27,004 bases of DNA from DUSC01 sp964371125 (GCA_964371125.1 CAYJMY010000046.1:1-27004), one strand, 5' to 3'. Shown: positions 9,474-16,997, counted from the stretch's first letter. Made by a program: numbers and translations. Notes: generated by a model from the sequence alone, not told the origin.

Positions 9474-10259
9474 ATGATCGATCCCGCCCTCGAAGTCCTC
9501 GCAATTCTCGCCGTCGCCGCCTTCCTCGCCGGCTTCATCGATTCGATCGCCGGCGGCGGCGGCCTCGTCACCGTACCGGCCCTTCTGCTCGCCGGATTCG
9601 CACCGGTCGAGGCGCTCGGCACCAACAAGCTGCAGGGCCTGTTCGGCGCCGCGTCGGCGACAATCGCCTATGCCGGCAAGGGCCATGTGGACCTCAGACG
9701 TCAGCTTCCCTCGGCCGCTTACGCCGGGATCGGCGGTGCCGCCGGCGCGCTGCTGGCGACCGTGCTGCCGGGCGACGTACTGCGCATCCTGATGCCGTTC
9801 CTCCTGATCGCGATTGCGCTCTACTTCGCACTGAAGCCGAACATGGGCGACGTCGACCGCGCCGAGCGCCTGTCGCCCACCCTGTTCGCCATGTCGGTCG
9901 TGCCGGCGATCGGCTTCTACGACGGCGTCTTCGGACCCGGCACCGGGTCGTTCTTCATGCTCGCCTTCGTTTCGCTTGCCGGCTACGGCGTGCTCAAGGC
10001 GACCGCGCACACGAAGCTGCTCAACCTCGCCTCCAATGTCGGCGGCTTCGCCGCCTTCGCCCTGGTCGGCGCCGTCGCCTGGAAGACGGGGCTGGTGATG
10101 GGCGCGGCCCAGTTCGCCGGCGCCCGCATCGGCGCCCACCTCGCCATGAAGAAGGGCGCCCGCCTGATCAAGCCGCTGCTCGTCGTCACCTGCATCGCGC
10201 TCGCGATCCGCCTCCTCGCCGATCCACAGAACCCGATCCACGCCTGGCTCGTCGGCTGA
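9474..10259 (+). CDS. TauE/SafE (TSUP) family anion exporter
   Basis: The 261-residue protein is highly hydrophobic with about eight predicted membrane segments. It has the duplicated TSUP layout: the first half carries GFIDSIAGGGGLVTVPAL and ALGTNKLQG, the second half the matching GFYDGVFGPGTGSFF and HTKLLNLASNVG. Members export sulfite, sulfoacetate or other small organosulfur or carboxylate anions across the inner membrane. No strong ribosome-binding site precedes the ATG at 9474, so a slightly different start is possible. It is divergent from the TerB-like gene and is followed 55 bases later by an AraC regulator on the same strand. No sulfur-oxidation genes are nearby to fix the substrate. 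Confidence 0.92.
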   Translation: MIDPALEVLAILAVAAFLAGFIDSIAGGGGLVTVPALLLAGFAPVEALGTNKLQGLFGAASATIAYAGKGHVDLRRQLPSAAYAGIGGAAGALLATVLPGDVLRILMPFLLIAIALYFALKPNMGDVDRAERLSPTLFAMSVVPAIGFYDGVFGPGTGSFFMLAFVSLAGYGVLKATAHTKLLNLASNVGGFAAFALVGAVAWKTGLVMGAAQFAGARIGAHLAMKKGARLIKPLLVVTCIALAIRLLADPQNPIHAWLVG

Positions 10260-10314
10260 CGGCTTCCCACCGGCGCGAAAGCCTCTATTCTGCGGAAAGC
10301 AGCCGGAGCCGCCG

Positions 10315-11139
10315 ATGGACGCCGCCGCCCTCCCCGAGCCGAACGACGGTCCGCCGGACTGGCTGCGACGCGCCGTGCGGCCGGAACTGGCCGGGCTCGT
10401 CGACGACATCGTCTGCTACCGCGAGACCGGACTGCCGATGGTCGGCCGGGTGGAAGTGGCGTCGCTCACCGTGCCGCTCGTCATCAGCTTCGCCGCACCG
10501 TTCTCCATCGCGCTCGGCCGTACGCCGAATGCCGCCGACCGGATCGCCAGCTTCGCCGCCGGCCTGTTCGCCGGCCCGGTGGTCATGGATTCGCCGGGCA
10601 CGGCCGAATGCGTGCAGGTGAACTTCACCCCGCCCGGCGCCATCCGCTTCTTCGGCCTGCCGCTGAGCGAACTCGCCGACGCCATGGTGACGCTCGACGA
10701 CCTCGGCGACCGCGCCATCCGCGCGCTTGCCCATCGCCTCGGCGAGGAGCCGGAGCCGGCGCGACGGCTCGATCTCGTCGAGGCGTTCGTCCTGCGGCGC
10801 ATTCTCGCCGGACGGCGGTGCGATCCGGCGATCGCTTGGGCCTACCGACGCATCGTCGGGAGCGATGGCGCCGTGCGCGTCGCCAGCCTCGCCGCCGAGC
10901 TTGGCTGCAGCCGCAGGCACCTCGCTGAACGCTTCCGCCTGCAGGTCGGCCTGCCGCCGAAGACGGTGGCGCGCATGGCCCGTTTCCAGGGCGCGCTGGT
11001 CCTGTCGTCGCGCACGGCCGCACCAGACTGGGCCGACATCGCCGCGGCCTGCTTCTATGCCGACCAGGCGCACCTGACCCGCGAGTTCAGCGAATTCGCC
11101 GGTTTGCCGCCGGCGGCCTGGCACCGGCGCGCCGCCTGA
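10315..11139 (+). CDS. AraC-family transcriptional regulator
   Basis: The 274-residue protein has an N-terminal ligand-sensing half (starting YRETG, LTVPLVISF, resembling the DUF6597-type domain) and a C-terminal double helix-turn-helix of about 90 residues. The first recognition unit is VASLAAELGCSRRHLAERF and the second WADIAAACFYADQAHLTREF followed by FAGLPPAAW, the classic AraC ending (F-x-G-x-x-P-x-x-[WY]). A GGAG site lies seven bases before the ATG. It precedes a VOC-fold protein by 94 bases on the same strand; regulators with this N-terminal type are often paired with a glyoxalase-fold or SRPBCC gene, which they probably control. The inducer is unknown. Confidence 0.93.
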   Translation: MDAAALPEPNDGPPDWLRRAVRPELAGLVDDIVCYRETGLPMVGRVEVASLTVPLVISFAAPFSIALGRTPNAADRIASFAAGLFAGPVVMDSPGTAECVQVNFTPPGAIRFFGLPLSELADAMVTLDDLGDRAIRALAHRLGEEPEPARRLDLVEAFVLRRILAGRRCDPAIAWAYRRIVGSDGAVRVASLAAELGCSRRHLAERFRLQVGLPPKTVARMARFQGALVLSSRTAAPDWADIAAACFYADQAHLTREFSEFAGLPPAAWHRRAA

Positions 11140-11233
11140 GCCGGTCACATTCCTTCAAGACCGGGCAACGAGCCTGCGGCAGGATGCGTTCATGGCTCGA
11201 AGCCCGAGCCCGCGAACCCGAAGGGAGCCTCCC

Positions 11234-11653
11234 ATGACCAGCACCAGCGAAGCCCCACGCCTCTACCCCACCTTCCGCTATCGCGACCCCGCCGCGATGA
11301 TCGATTTCCTCGGCGAGGCCTTCGGCTTCACCGTGCGCGCCCGCTACGGCGAAGGCGACCGCGTCGACCATGCCGAACTCGCCTTCGGCTCGGCGATGAT
11401 CATGCTCGGCGGCGTCCGCGACGACGAATACGGCGCCATGGTCGGCCAGCCCGGCGACAATGGCGGCAAGTCGGTCTACATCGCCGTCGACGACGCCGAC
11501 GCGGCGTTCGCCCGCGCCAAAGCGGCCGGCGCAAAAATCCTGCGCGAGCCGGAGGACACGTTCTACGGCAGCCGCGACTTCATCTGCGCCGATCCGGAAG
11601 GCGTGGTCTGGTGCTTCGGCACCTACTGGCCGAAGGCGTCCGACCCCGCCTGA
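11234..11653 (+). CDS. VOC-fold (glyoxalase/bleomycin resistance-like) protein
   Basis: The 139-residue protein contains paired beta-alpha-beta-beta-beta modules of the vicinal oxygen chelate fold: YPTFRYRDPAAMIDFLGEAFGF at the start, AELAFGSAMIMLGG in the first module, and SVYIAVDDADAAFARAKAAGA and RDFICADPEGVVW in the second. This variant (PhnB/YdcC-like) often lacks the full metal triad. AAGGGAG (11221-11227) sits six bases before the ATG at 11234, which decides that start over an earlier frame opening at 11192. It follows the AraC regulator and ends nine bases before the convergent cobQ stop. The substrate is unknown. Confidence 0.9.
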   Translation: MTSTSEAPRLYPTFRYRDPAAMIDFLGEAFGFTVRARYGEGDRVDHAELAFGSAMIMLGGVRDDEYGAMVGQPGDNGGKSVYIAVDDADAAFARAKAAGAKILREPEDTFYGSRDFICADPEGVVWCFGTYWPKASDPA

Positions 11654-11662
11654 GGCGGCCGC

Positions 11663-13129
11663 TCACCGGGCGGCGGAAAAGACCGCGTCGCAGTCGAGGT
11701 GCTCTTCCAGCCTCTCGGCGATCCTGTCGAGCGCCGCATCGACGCCGGCGCGATAGTCACCGCCGCCGCCCTCGACGCCGAACTGCGCGAGGAACCTCTT
11801 GCGAAAGAGGTCGGCGCCGAACAGGCCGTGAAGATAGGTGCCGAAGACGCGCCCATCGGCGCTGGTGGCGCCGTCGGGAACGCCTTCGATGAGCGCGACC
11901 GGGCGCGTCCGGTCGGGGCCTTCCGTGCGCCCGAGATGGATCTCGTAGCCTTCCAGCGGCGCGTCGTGGTGGAGCGAATGCGCGGCGACGTTGCGCACGG
12001 TCTTTTCCGCGTCCATCACCGTCTCGACGTCGAGCAGGCCGAGGCCGGGCGCCTCGCGCACGCTGCCCTCGCGGCCTTCAGGGTCGCGCACCGTGCGGCC
12101 GAGCATCTGGTAGCCGCCGCACAGGCCGACGACATGGCCGCCGCGGCCATGGTGGGCGGCGAGATCGATGTCCCAGCCCTCCTCGCGGAAGCGCGTCAGG
12201 TCGCCGATCGTCGACTTCGATCCGGGGATGACGACGAGGCGCGCGTCCTCGGGAAGCCGGCGGCCGGGCGGGACGAACACCACCTCGACCTCCGGCTCGG
12301 CGCGCAGCGGATCCAGGTCGTCGAAATTGGCGATGCGCGACAGCATCGGTACGGCGACCATCAGCCGCCGGTCGCCGGCCGCGCCCGGCCGCTCGAGCAC
12401 GACGGCGTCCTCCGACGGCAGGAGGGCTGCCTCGCGCAGCCACGGAACGACGCCGAACGAGCGCCAGCCGGTGAAGCGGCCGATGGCCGCCAGGCCGTCG
12501 TCGAACAGCGACAGGTCGCCGCGGAACTTGTTGATGATATAGCCGACGATCATCGCCCGGTCCTCGTCTGAGAGGATGCGATGCGTGCCGGCGAGCGCCG
12601 CGATGACGCCGCCGCGGTCGATGTCGCCGACGAGGATCACCGGGCAGCCGGCGCGCGTGGCAAAGCCCATGTTGGCGATGTCGCGGTCGCGCAGGTTGAT
12701 CTCGGCCGGCGATCCGGCGCCCTCGACGATGACGAGGTCGGCGCCCTCGCCCACCTTCGCCCAGGACTCCATCACCGCGTCCATCAGCGTCGCCTTGAGG
12801 ATCTGGTAGTCGGCCGCCTGCGCCTCGCCGGCCACCCGCCCCTGCACCACCACCTGCGCGCCGATGTCGGTCTGCGGCTTGAGCAGCACCGGGTTCATAT
12901 GGACGGAGGGCGTCGCCCCGCAGGCGATCGCCTGCAGCCACTGCGCCCGGCCGATCTCCCCGCCCGGTTCGCCGCGCCGCCCGGCGACGGCCGCGTTGTT
13001 CGACATGTTCTGCGGCTTGAACGGCCGCACGATCATGCCGCGGTTCTTCGCCGCTCGGCACAGCCCCGCCACCAGCACGGTCTTGCCGACGTCGGAGCCG
13101 GTGCCCTGGAGCATGATGGCGCGGGCCAT
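11663..13129 (-). CDS. cobQ: Cobyric acid synthase (adenosylcobyrate glutamine amidotransferase)
   Basis: The 488-residue protein amidates the b, d, e and g side chains of adenosylcobyrinate a,c-diamide using glutamine and ATP, a late step of cobalamin synthesis. The N-terminal dethiobiotin-synthetase-like domain begins with the P-loop GTGSDVGKT (residues 9-17) and includes KPQNMSNN and EGAGSPAEINL. The C-terminal class I-type amidotransferase domain has nucleophile Cys337 in GLCGGYQMLG and a histidine in TYLHGLF. Length is normal. The ATG at 13129 follows the upstream stop by two bases, with GGGAGG inside the end of the preceding gene, so it is translationally coupled to the DddQ-like cupin. 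No other cob genes and no cobalamin riboswitch were seen in this window. Confidence 0.96.
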   Translation of the reverse strand: MARAIMLQGTGSDVGKTVLVAGLCRAAKNRGMIVRPFKPQNMSNNAAVAGRRGEPGGEIGRAQWLQAIACGATPSVHMNPVLLKPQTDIGAQVVVQGRVAGEAQAADYQILKATLMDAVMESWAKVGEGADLVIVEGAGSPAEINLRDRDIANMGFATRAGCPVILVGDIDRGGVIAALAGTHRILSDEDRAMIVGYIINKFRGDLSLFDDGLAAIGRFTGWRSFGVVPWLREAALLPSEDAVVLERPGAAGDRRLMVAVPMLSRIANFDDLDPLRAEPEVEVVFVPPGRRLPEDARLVVIPGSKSTIGDLTRFREEGWDIDLAAHHGRGGHVVGLCGGYQMLGRTVRDPEGREGSVREAPGLGLLDVETVMDAEKTVRNVAAHSLHHDAPLEGYEIHLGRTEGPDRTRPVALIEGVPDGATSADGRVFGTYLHGLFGADLFRKRFLAQFGVEGGGGDYRAGVDAALDRIAERLEEHLDCDAVFSAAR

Positions 13130-13131
13130 CG

Positions 13132-13743
13132 TCAGGCCTCCCGCCCGGCGGCGCCGGTCACTGTCGACTTCTGCGCCAGGGGCCCGCCGCGCCAGAGATA
13201 GAGCGCCAGCAGCGGCTCGGCGCCGGTGCGCATGGCGTGGCTGACGTTGGAGGGATGGTGGATCACCTCGCCCGCCGCCCGCGCCACGAAGGCGCCGTCG
13301 CCCTTGCGCCATTCGGTTTGTGGCGTCAGCGGCACGTAGATTTCCTCGGCGAGATGGTGGTGGTCGGGATAGATCACGTCCGGCCCGAGCAGCAGGAAGC
13401 CGGCGGCGATCGCCTCGCTGGCGAAGTGCCCGCGCGTGCCGACGAGTTCGGTCCAGCCGTAGCGGTCGAGGAAGCCGCGGCCAAAATCGGCCTCGGTATA
13501 GGTCTGCGCCCAGCGCAGCGCGCCGGCATGTCGCGCCAGGCATTGCCCCAGCGCCTCCGCGCCGCCGCCGGCGATCGCCGCTGCGCGCGGCAGGTATTGC
13601 AGGCACGGCAGCGCCACGGGCGCGAGTTCGCGCTCATCCGGCGTACGGTCGATCGCCGCGGCGAAGCCGTCGACCAGCGCATCGCCGCGCCCTTCCATGA
13701 AGGCCCGCAAGAGACCGAGCAGGTCGTGCATGGCTGCGCTCAC
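13132..13743 (-). CDS. DddQ-like cupin (DMSP lyase family protein)
   Basis: The 203-residue protein matches the cupin-type dimethylsulfoniopropionate lyase family. Residues that bind metal in DddQ (recalled as Tyr120, His125, Glu129, Tyr131 and His163) have counterparts with nearly the same spacing: Tyr125, His130, Glu134, Tyr136 and His169. The first cupin motif is DHHHLAEEIY (127-136), the second GEVIHHPSNVSH (158-169), with Asn in place of the usual Gly. The GTG at 13743 is chosen because GGAGA lies about nine bases before it; an ATG at 13731 is the alternative. It is the first gene of a two-gene unit with cobQ. DMSP is largely marine, so the real substrate may be a related betaine or thetin; lyase activity is not proven by motifs. 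Confidence 0.78.
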   Translation of the reverse strand: MSAAMHDLLGLLRAFMEGRGDALVDGFAAAIDRTPDERELAPVALPCLQYLPRAAAIAGGGAEALGQCLARHAGALRWAQTYTEADFGRGFLDRYGWTELVGTRGHFASEAIAAGFLLLGPDVIYPDHHHLAEEIYVPLTPQTEWRKGDGAFVARAAGEVIHHPSNVSHAMRTGAEPLLALYLWRGGPLAQKSTVTGAAGREA

Positions 13744-13794
13744 CGGTGGTCTCCGTTGCCCTGTTTTCGCACAACCGCTCCGCTGACGGCCGGG

Positions 13795-13822
13795 TTGCGC
13801 GGCGGCATCATTGGACTAGAGT
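13795..13822 (+). promoter_or_regulatory. Possible sigma-70-type promoter for the acyl-CoA dehydrogenase
   Basis: TTGCGC (13795-13800) and TAGAGT (13817-13822) are separated by 16 bases, upstream of the dehydrogenase and within the divergent spacer shared with the DddQ-like gene. The match is partial and spacing slightly short, so this is only a candidate. Confidence 0.2.
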
Positions 13823-13865
13823 GCGGCCGACGAAAAGCCGAAAAAAGATGGCCGGGAGGGCCGCC

Positions 13866-15035
13866 ATGGACGCAATCGCCAGCCAGTCCCAGTTCGAGCT
13901 CAACGAGGATCAGCGCGCCGTCCAGGCGATGGCCGAAGCCTTCGCCGCCGACCGCGTAGCGCCCAACGCGCTCGAATGGGACAGGAAGCGCCATTTTCCC
14001 GCCGACGTGATCCGCGAGACGGGCCCGCTGGGGCTGGGCGGCATCTACGTGCGCGACGACGTCGGCGGCTCCGGCCTCGGCCGGCTCGACGCCGTGCTGA
14101 TCTTCGAGGCGCTGTCGCGCGCCTGCCCGGCCTTCTCCTCCTTCATCTCCATCCACAACATGGCGGCGTGGATGGTCGACATGTTCGGCAACGATGAGCA
14201 GCGCCAGCGCTTCCTGCCGAAGCTCACCTCGATGGAATGGCTGGCCAGCTACGCCCTGACCGAGCCGGGCTCTGGTTCCGACGCCGCGGCGCTGAAGACG
14301 CGCGCCGTCAGGAGCGGCGGCAACGGCAGCGACTACGTGCTCAACGGCGCCAAGCAGTTCATCTCCGGCGCCGGCGATTCCGACGTCTACGTGACCATGG
14401 TGCGCACCGGCGACGACGGGCCGAAGGGAATCTCGACGCTGGTCATCCCCAAAGACGCGCCCGGCCTCTCCTTCGGCGCGGTCGAGAACAAGATGGGCTG
14501 GCATATGCAGTCCACCCGCCAGGTGATCTTCGAGGACTGCAAGGTGCCGGCCGAGAACCTATTGTCCGGCGAAGGCGCCGGTTTCCGCATCGCCATGGCC
14601 GGCCTCGACGGCGGCCGCCTGAACATCGCCGCCTGCTCGCTGGGCGGCGCGCAGTCGGCGCTGGACAAGGCGCTCGCCTATGCCGGCGAGCGTTCGGCGT
14701 TCGGCCAGAAGATTAACCAGTTCCAGGCGCTGCAGTTCAAGCTGGCCGACATGGAGACCGAACTCCAGGCGGCGCGCATGCTGCTCTACACGGCCGCCGC
14801 CAAGCTCGACCGCAAGGCGCACGACGCATCGAAATGGTCGGCCATGGCCAAGCGCTTCGTCACAGACACTGGCTCCGCCGTCGCCAACGACGCGCTGCAG
14901 GTGTTCGGCGGCTACGGCTACCTGCACGATTACGGCGTCGAGAAGCTGGTGCGCGACCTGCGCGTCCACCAGATCCTCGAGGGCACCAACGAGATCATGC
15001 GCGTCATCGTCGCGCGGCATCTGATCGGGCGGTGA
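13866..15035 (+). CDS. Acyl-CoA dehydrogenase, isobutyryl-CoA dehydrogenase type
   Basis: The 389-residue flavoenzyme has the three-domain acyl-CoA dehydrogenase fold. The FAD-binding middle domain shows YALTEPGSGSDAA and the later KMGWHMQST; the C-terminal domain has RSAFGQKINQFQ, QVFGGYGYLHDY and the catalytic Glu at about residue 372 in ILEGTNEI. The closest type I can recognise is isobutyryl-CoA dehydrogenase (valine breakdown), supported by the next gene, 3-hydroxyisobutyrate dehydrogenase. I placed the start at 13866, behind GGGAGG at 13854-13859; an in-frame ATG at 13848 is less well spaced. The gene is divergent from the DddQ-like/cobQ unit. The stop codon lies at the very edge of a heptamer repeat array. 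A short-chain or branched 2-methyl substrate is the alternative. Confidence 0.9.
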   Translation: MDAIASQSQFELNEDQRAVQAMAEAFAADRVAPNALEWDRKRHFPADVIRETGPLGLGGIYVRDDVGGSGLGRLDAVLIFEALSRACPAFSSFISIHNMAAWMVDMFGNDEQRQRFLPKLTSMEWLASYALTEPGSGSDAAALKTRAVRSGGNGSDYVLNGAKQFISGAGDSDVYVTMVRTGDDGPKGISTLVIPKDAPGLSFGAVENKMGWHMQSTRQVIFEDCKVPAENLLSGEGAGFRIAMAGLDGGRLNIAACSLGGAQSALDKALAYAGERSAFGQKINQFQALQFKLADMETELQAARMLLYTAAAKLDRKAHDASKWSAMAKRFVTDTGSAVANDALQVFGGYGYLHDYGVEKLVRDLRVHQILEGTNEIMRVIVARHLIGR

Positions 15036-15114
15036 ATGGCGAATGGTGAATGGTGATTGGAAAACACCAATCCGCTCTTCATCGCCCATTCCCCATTCAC
15101 CATTCACCATTCAC
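15034..15114. repeat. Inverted heptamer repeat array (GAATGGT / ATTCACC units)
   Basis: The left arm (15034-15060) repeats GAATGGY four times with a variation. The right arm (15085-15114) carries the complementary CCATTCA units. Between them is a short ATTGG..CCAAT hairpin (15056-15071). The arms can fold into a long cruciform. The array begins inside the stop codon of the acyl-CoA dehydrogenase and ends 15 bases before the next start codon, just ahead of its ribosome-binding site. Such ATTCACC tandem arrays are dispersed in rhizobial genomes; the function is unknown. Confidence 0.8.
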
Positions 15115-15129
15115 GTTCCGGAGGAACAC

Positions 15130-15984
15130 ATGACCCCCATCGCGATGGCCGCCAATCTCGTCAAGGCCGGCCATGCCGTGCGCGGTTTCGACCTCGTCGC
15201 CGACAATCTGGCGACGGCGGAGAAGAACGGCGTGGCGGTCGCAGCGAATGCTGCAGCGGCGGTCGAGGGCGCCGAAGTCGTCATCACCATGCTGCCGGCC
15301 GGTAAGCACGTGCTCGCCGTCTATGCCGAACTCGCGCCGAAGGCGGCGAAGGGCGCGCTGTTCATCGATTCCTCGACCATCGACGTCGACTCCGCCCGCA
15401 AGGCCCACGCCATCGCCTCCGAGCACGGCCTGCTTTCCGTCGACGCGCCGGTCTCCGGCGGCACTGGGGGTGCCGCGGCGGGAACGCTAACCTTCATGGC
15501 CGGCGGTTCGGCCGATGCCTTCGCCAGGGCCGAGCCTGTGCTGAAGCCGATGGCCGGTCGCATCGTCCATTGCGGCGACGCCGGCGCCGGACAGGCGGCG
15601 AAGATCTGCAACAACATGATCCTCGGCATCTCCATGATCGGCGTCGGGGAAGCATTCGTGCTCGCCGAGAAGCTCGGCCTCTCGCACCAGGCGCTGTTCG
15701 ACGTGGCCTCCACCTCGTCGGGCCAGTGCTGGTCGCTGACCACCTACTGCCCGGTCCCCGGCCCGGTACCCAACTCGCCGGCCAACCGCGACTACAAGCC
15801 CGGCTTCGCCGCCGCGCTGATGCTGAAGGACCTGAAGCTCGCCCAGGAAGCGGCGCAGTCGGCGGGCGCCGTCACCCCGCTCGGCGCCGAGGCGACCCAG
15901 CTCTATGCCCTCTTCAACGCGCAGGGCCATGGCGGCACCGATTTCTCCGGCATCATCCGCTTCCTGCGCGGCGAGACCGGCTGA
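15130..15984 (+). CDS. mmsB: 3-hydroxyisobutyrate dehydrogenase lacking the N-terminal glycine loop
   Basis: The 284-residue protein oxidises 3-hydroxyisobutyrate to methylmalonate semialdehyde in valine catabolism. Family signatures are clear: DAPVSGGTGGAAAGTLTFM (substrate loop), GAGQAAKICNNM with the catalytic Lys, and the C-terminal helices KDLKLAQEAA. GGAGGAA precedes the ATG at 15130. The oddity is at the N-terminus: homologues read MT-x-IAF-(I/L)-GLGNMGGP followed by MAANL, whereas here MTPIA joins directly to MAANLVKAGH. About ten residues, the whole Rossmann GxGxxG loop, are missing in frame (near 15144). As read, NAD binding should be severely impaired. Either a real 30-base deletion, so a non-functional or altered protein, or a sequence error. 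It follows the acyl-CoA dehydrogenase in a probable operon. Confidence 0.85.
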   Translation: MTPIAMAANLVKAGHAVRGFDLVADNLATAEKNGVAVAANAAAAVEGAEVVITMLPAGKHVLAVYAELAPKAAKGALFIDSSTIDVDSARKAHAIASEHGLLSVDAPVSGGTGGAAAGTLTFMAGGSADAFARAEPVLKPMAGRIVHCGDAGAGQAAKICNNMILGISMIGVGEAFVLAEKLGLSHQALFDVASTSSGQCWSLTTYCPVPGPVPNSPANRDYKPGFAAALMLKDLKLAQEAAQSAGAVTPLGAEATQLYALFNAQGHGGTDFSGIIRFLRGETG

Positions 15985-16274
15985 CGCAGCGTCACCTTTG
16001 CGTAGATGAAATAGAACGCCGGGAAGCCAAGAATAATCGCGAATTTAGGTTTGCTTAAGCTCTCGATAACCGGCCGGTAACGATGTCCCTGTAGAACGGT
16101 TTGCGAGGCGGTCATCGCAGCCCGCCCACCGCTCCGGATCAGGTCTCGCGTACCGGAGCTGTTACCTTCGCAGTGTTGTCGCGATGGGCCATGCGTATTT
16201 GTGGCAAGACCGTGCTTACCCTTGCGGGAAGCGCGGTTTTTGCCTTTGCACGGCTTTTCGGCGCGGCGGACGCA
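15985..16274. other. 290-base spacer without a supported gene
   Basis: This stretch is less GC-rich than its surroundings. It holds a small palindrome TGACGC-A-GCGTCA overlapping the mmsB stop (15982-15994), a TTTA-N7-TTAA motif at 16044-16058, and a 70-codon minus-strand frame (15903-16115) that runs into mmsB and shows no recognisable family. It sits between convergently transcribed genes, so a terminator would be expected, but no convincing one was found. Confidence 0.5.
16044..16058. promoter_or_regulatory. CtrA-box-like motif TTTA-N7-TTAA
   Basis: The motif differs by one base from the TTAA-N7-TTAA full site bound by CtrA, the cell-cycle regulator of alphaproteobacteria. It lies in a gene-less spacer with no obvious target promoter, so it may be a chance match. 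Confidence 0.15.
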
Positions 16275-16919
16275 TCAAAGATTGAGCGGCGCGCCCGGGA
16301 TGCTGATCCTGTCCTTGTTGACCAGCACCATCGGCGTATCCTCGCCGTCGACGGTGACGACCAGCAGCCGGAGATCCCAGATGCCCGCCGTGCGCACCGC
16401 ATGGGACGTCGCCGTGCCGTTCGCCTTCGAGCCCTTGAGCGGTATGCCGAGCCGAGCCTCGCCGCTGCCGCCTGCATCGACGTTGATCGAGCCGCTTGCC
16501 CAGAAGCCGGTGGAGATGTCGTCGCCGAGAGCCGCGCGGACCTGCTCGTCGGCGCGAACGGCCGTCATCGTCAATTCGTAGGCTTCGCTGTTCTTCAGGG
16601 TGCTCGGGATCGACAGCACGAGCGCGCTGACGCCGCCGATGACCGCGAGCCAGATGGCGAGGCCGGCGATCGCCCAGGCGCGTTGCGTCTTGCGGAAATG
16701 TTCTGCGTCGCGCCAGGCGCGGTTGCGCCATGCCCAGCGGCTGCCGCGCGCCCCGAGCACGAAGATCATGACGAAGCCGACGACGGGCACGAAGGTCAGA
16801 AGTGCGATCCAGGTGCTGTTGCCGATGCCCCAGATCCAGTTGAGGAAGAACGCCCCCCAGTTCCAGCGGTCGAGTTCGCGCGGGATCTCCGCCGGTTCGT
16901 TCAACGCCTTCTCGGCCAT
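16275..16919 (-). CDS. Coa1-like cytochrome oxidase assembly-type membrane protein
   Basis: The 214-residue protein has an N-terminal WNWGAFFLNWIWGIGN motif, a transmembrane segment at about residues 38-57, a short basic loop, a second segment at about 82-104 and a C-terminal extracytoplasmic beta-rich domain (about 105-214) of the kind annotated as Coa1/TIM21-like. Mitochondrial Coa1 helps assemble cytochrome c oxidase; in bacteria this domain is found in proteins of unproven role, so the name describes resemblance only. No cox genes are adjacent. The ATG at 16919 is preceded by GGGGGA located in the 3' arm of an eight-base hairpin. Downstream there is only the 290-base spacer. Confidence 0.7.
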   Translation of the reverse strand: MAEKALNEPAEIPRELDRWNWGAFFLNWIWGIGNSTWIALLTFVPVVGFVMIFVLGARGSRWAWRNRAWRDAEHFRKTQRAWAIAGLAIWLAVIGGVSALVLSIPSTLKNSEAYELTMTAVRADEQVRAALGDDISTGFWASGSINVDAGGSGEARLGIPLKGSKANGTATSHAVRTAGIWDLRLLVVTVDGEDTPMVLVNKDRISIPGAPLNL

Positions 16920-16927
16920 GGCCTGTC

Positions 16928-16947
16928 CCCCGATCTCGTGATCGGGG
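16928..16947 (-). promoter_or_regulatory. Hairpin enclosing the ribosome-binding site of the Coa1-like gene
   Basis: CCCCGATC and GATCGGGG form a perfect eight-base stem with a four-base loop nine bases upstream of the minus-strand ATG at 16919. The arm next to the start codon provides the GGGG(G)A stretch that would pair with 16S rRNA, so folding would hide the translation start. A role in translational control, or as terminator of the preceding minus-strand gene, is inference. Confidence 0.45.
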
Positions 16948-16997
16948 AAGCCTATGGGCTTCGGAGCGGCAACTCAAGGACGCCGTGACGGCGTGGA

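Noticed and set aside
9346..9504. Extended start (9504) for the TerB-like gene
   Set aside because: The extension would overlap the divergent exporter gene, and a strong ribosome-binding site directly precedes the ATG at 9345.
11140..11233. Cobalamin riboswitch near cobQ
   Set aside because: No B12-box-like sequence or multi-stem leader was found upstream of the cupin-cobQ unit or elsewhere around it.
13132..13743. Naming the cupin gene dddQ outright
   Set aside because: Metal-ligand spacing matches, but one motif position differs (Asn for Gly) and no DMSP genes are adjacent, so only the family is claimed.
15903..16115. 70-codon minus-strand frame with a hydrophobic stretch (KPKFAIILGFPAFYFIYAK)
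   Set aside because: More than a third of it is antisense to mmsB, no ribosome-binding site or family was recognised, and the hydrophobic part can be explained by local AT-rich sequence.
16191..16290. Plus-strand ATG followed by a signal-peptide-like stretch (KTVLTLAGSAVFAFA)
   Set aside because: The frame continues as arginine-rich sequence antisense to the Coa1-like gene, typical of a shadow frame. It might be a remnant, but nothing supports expression.
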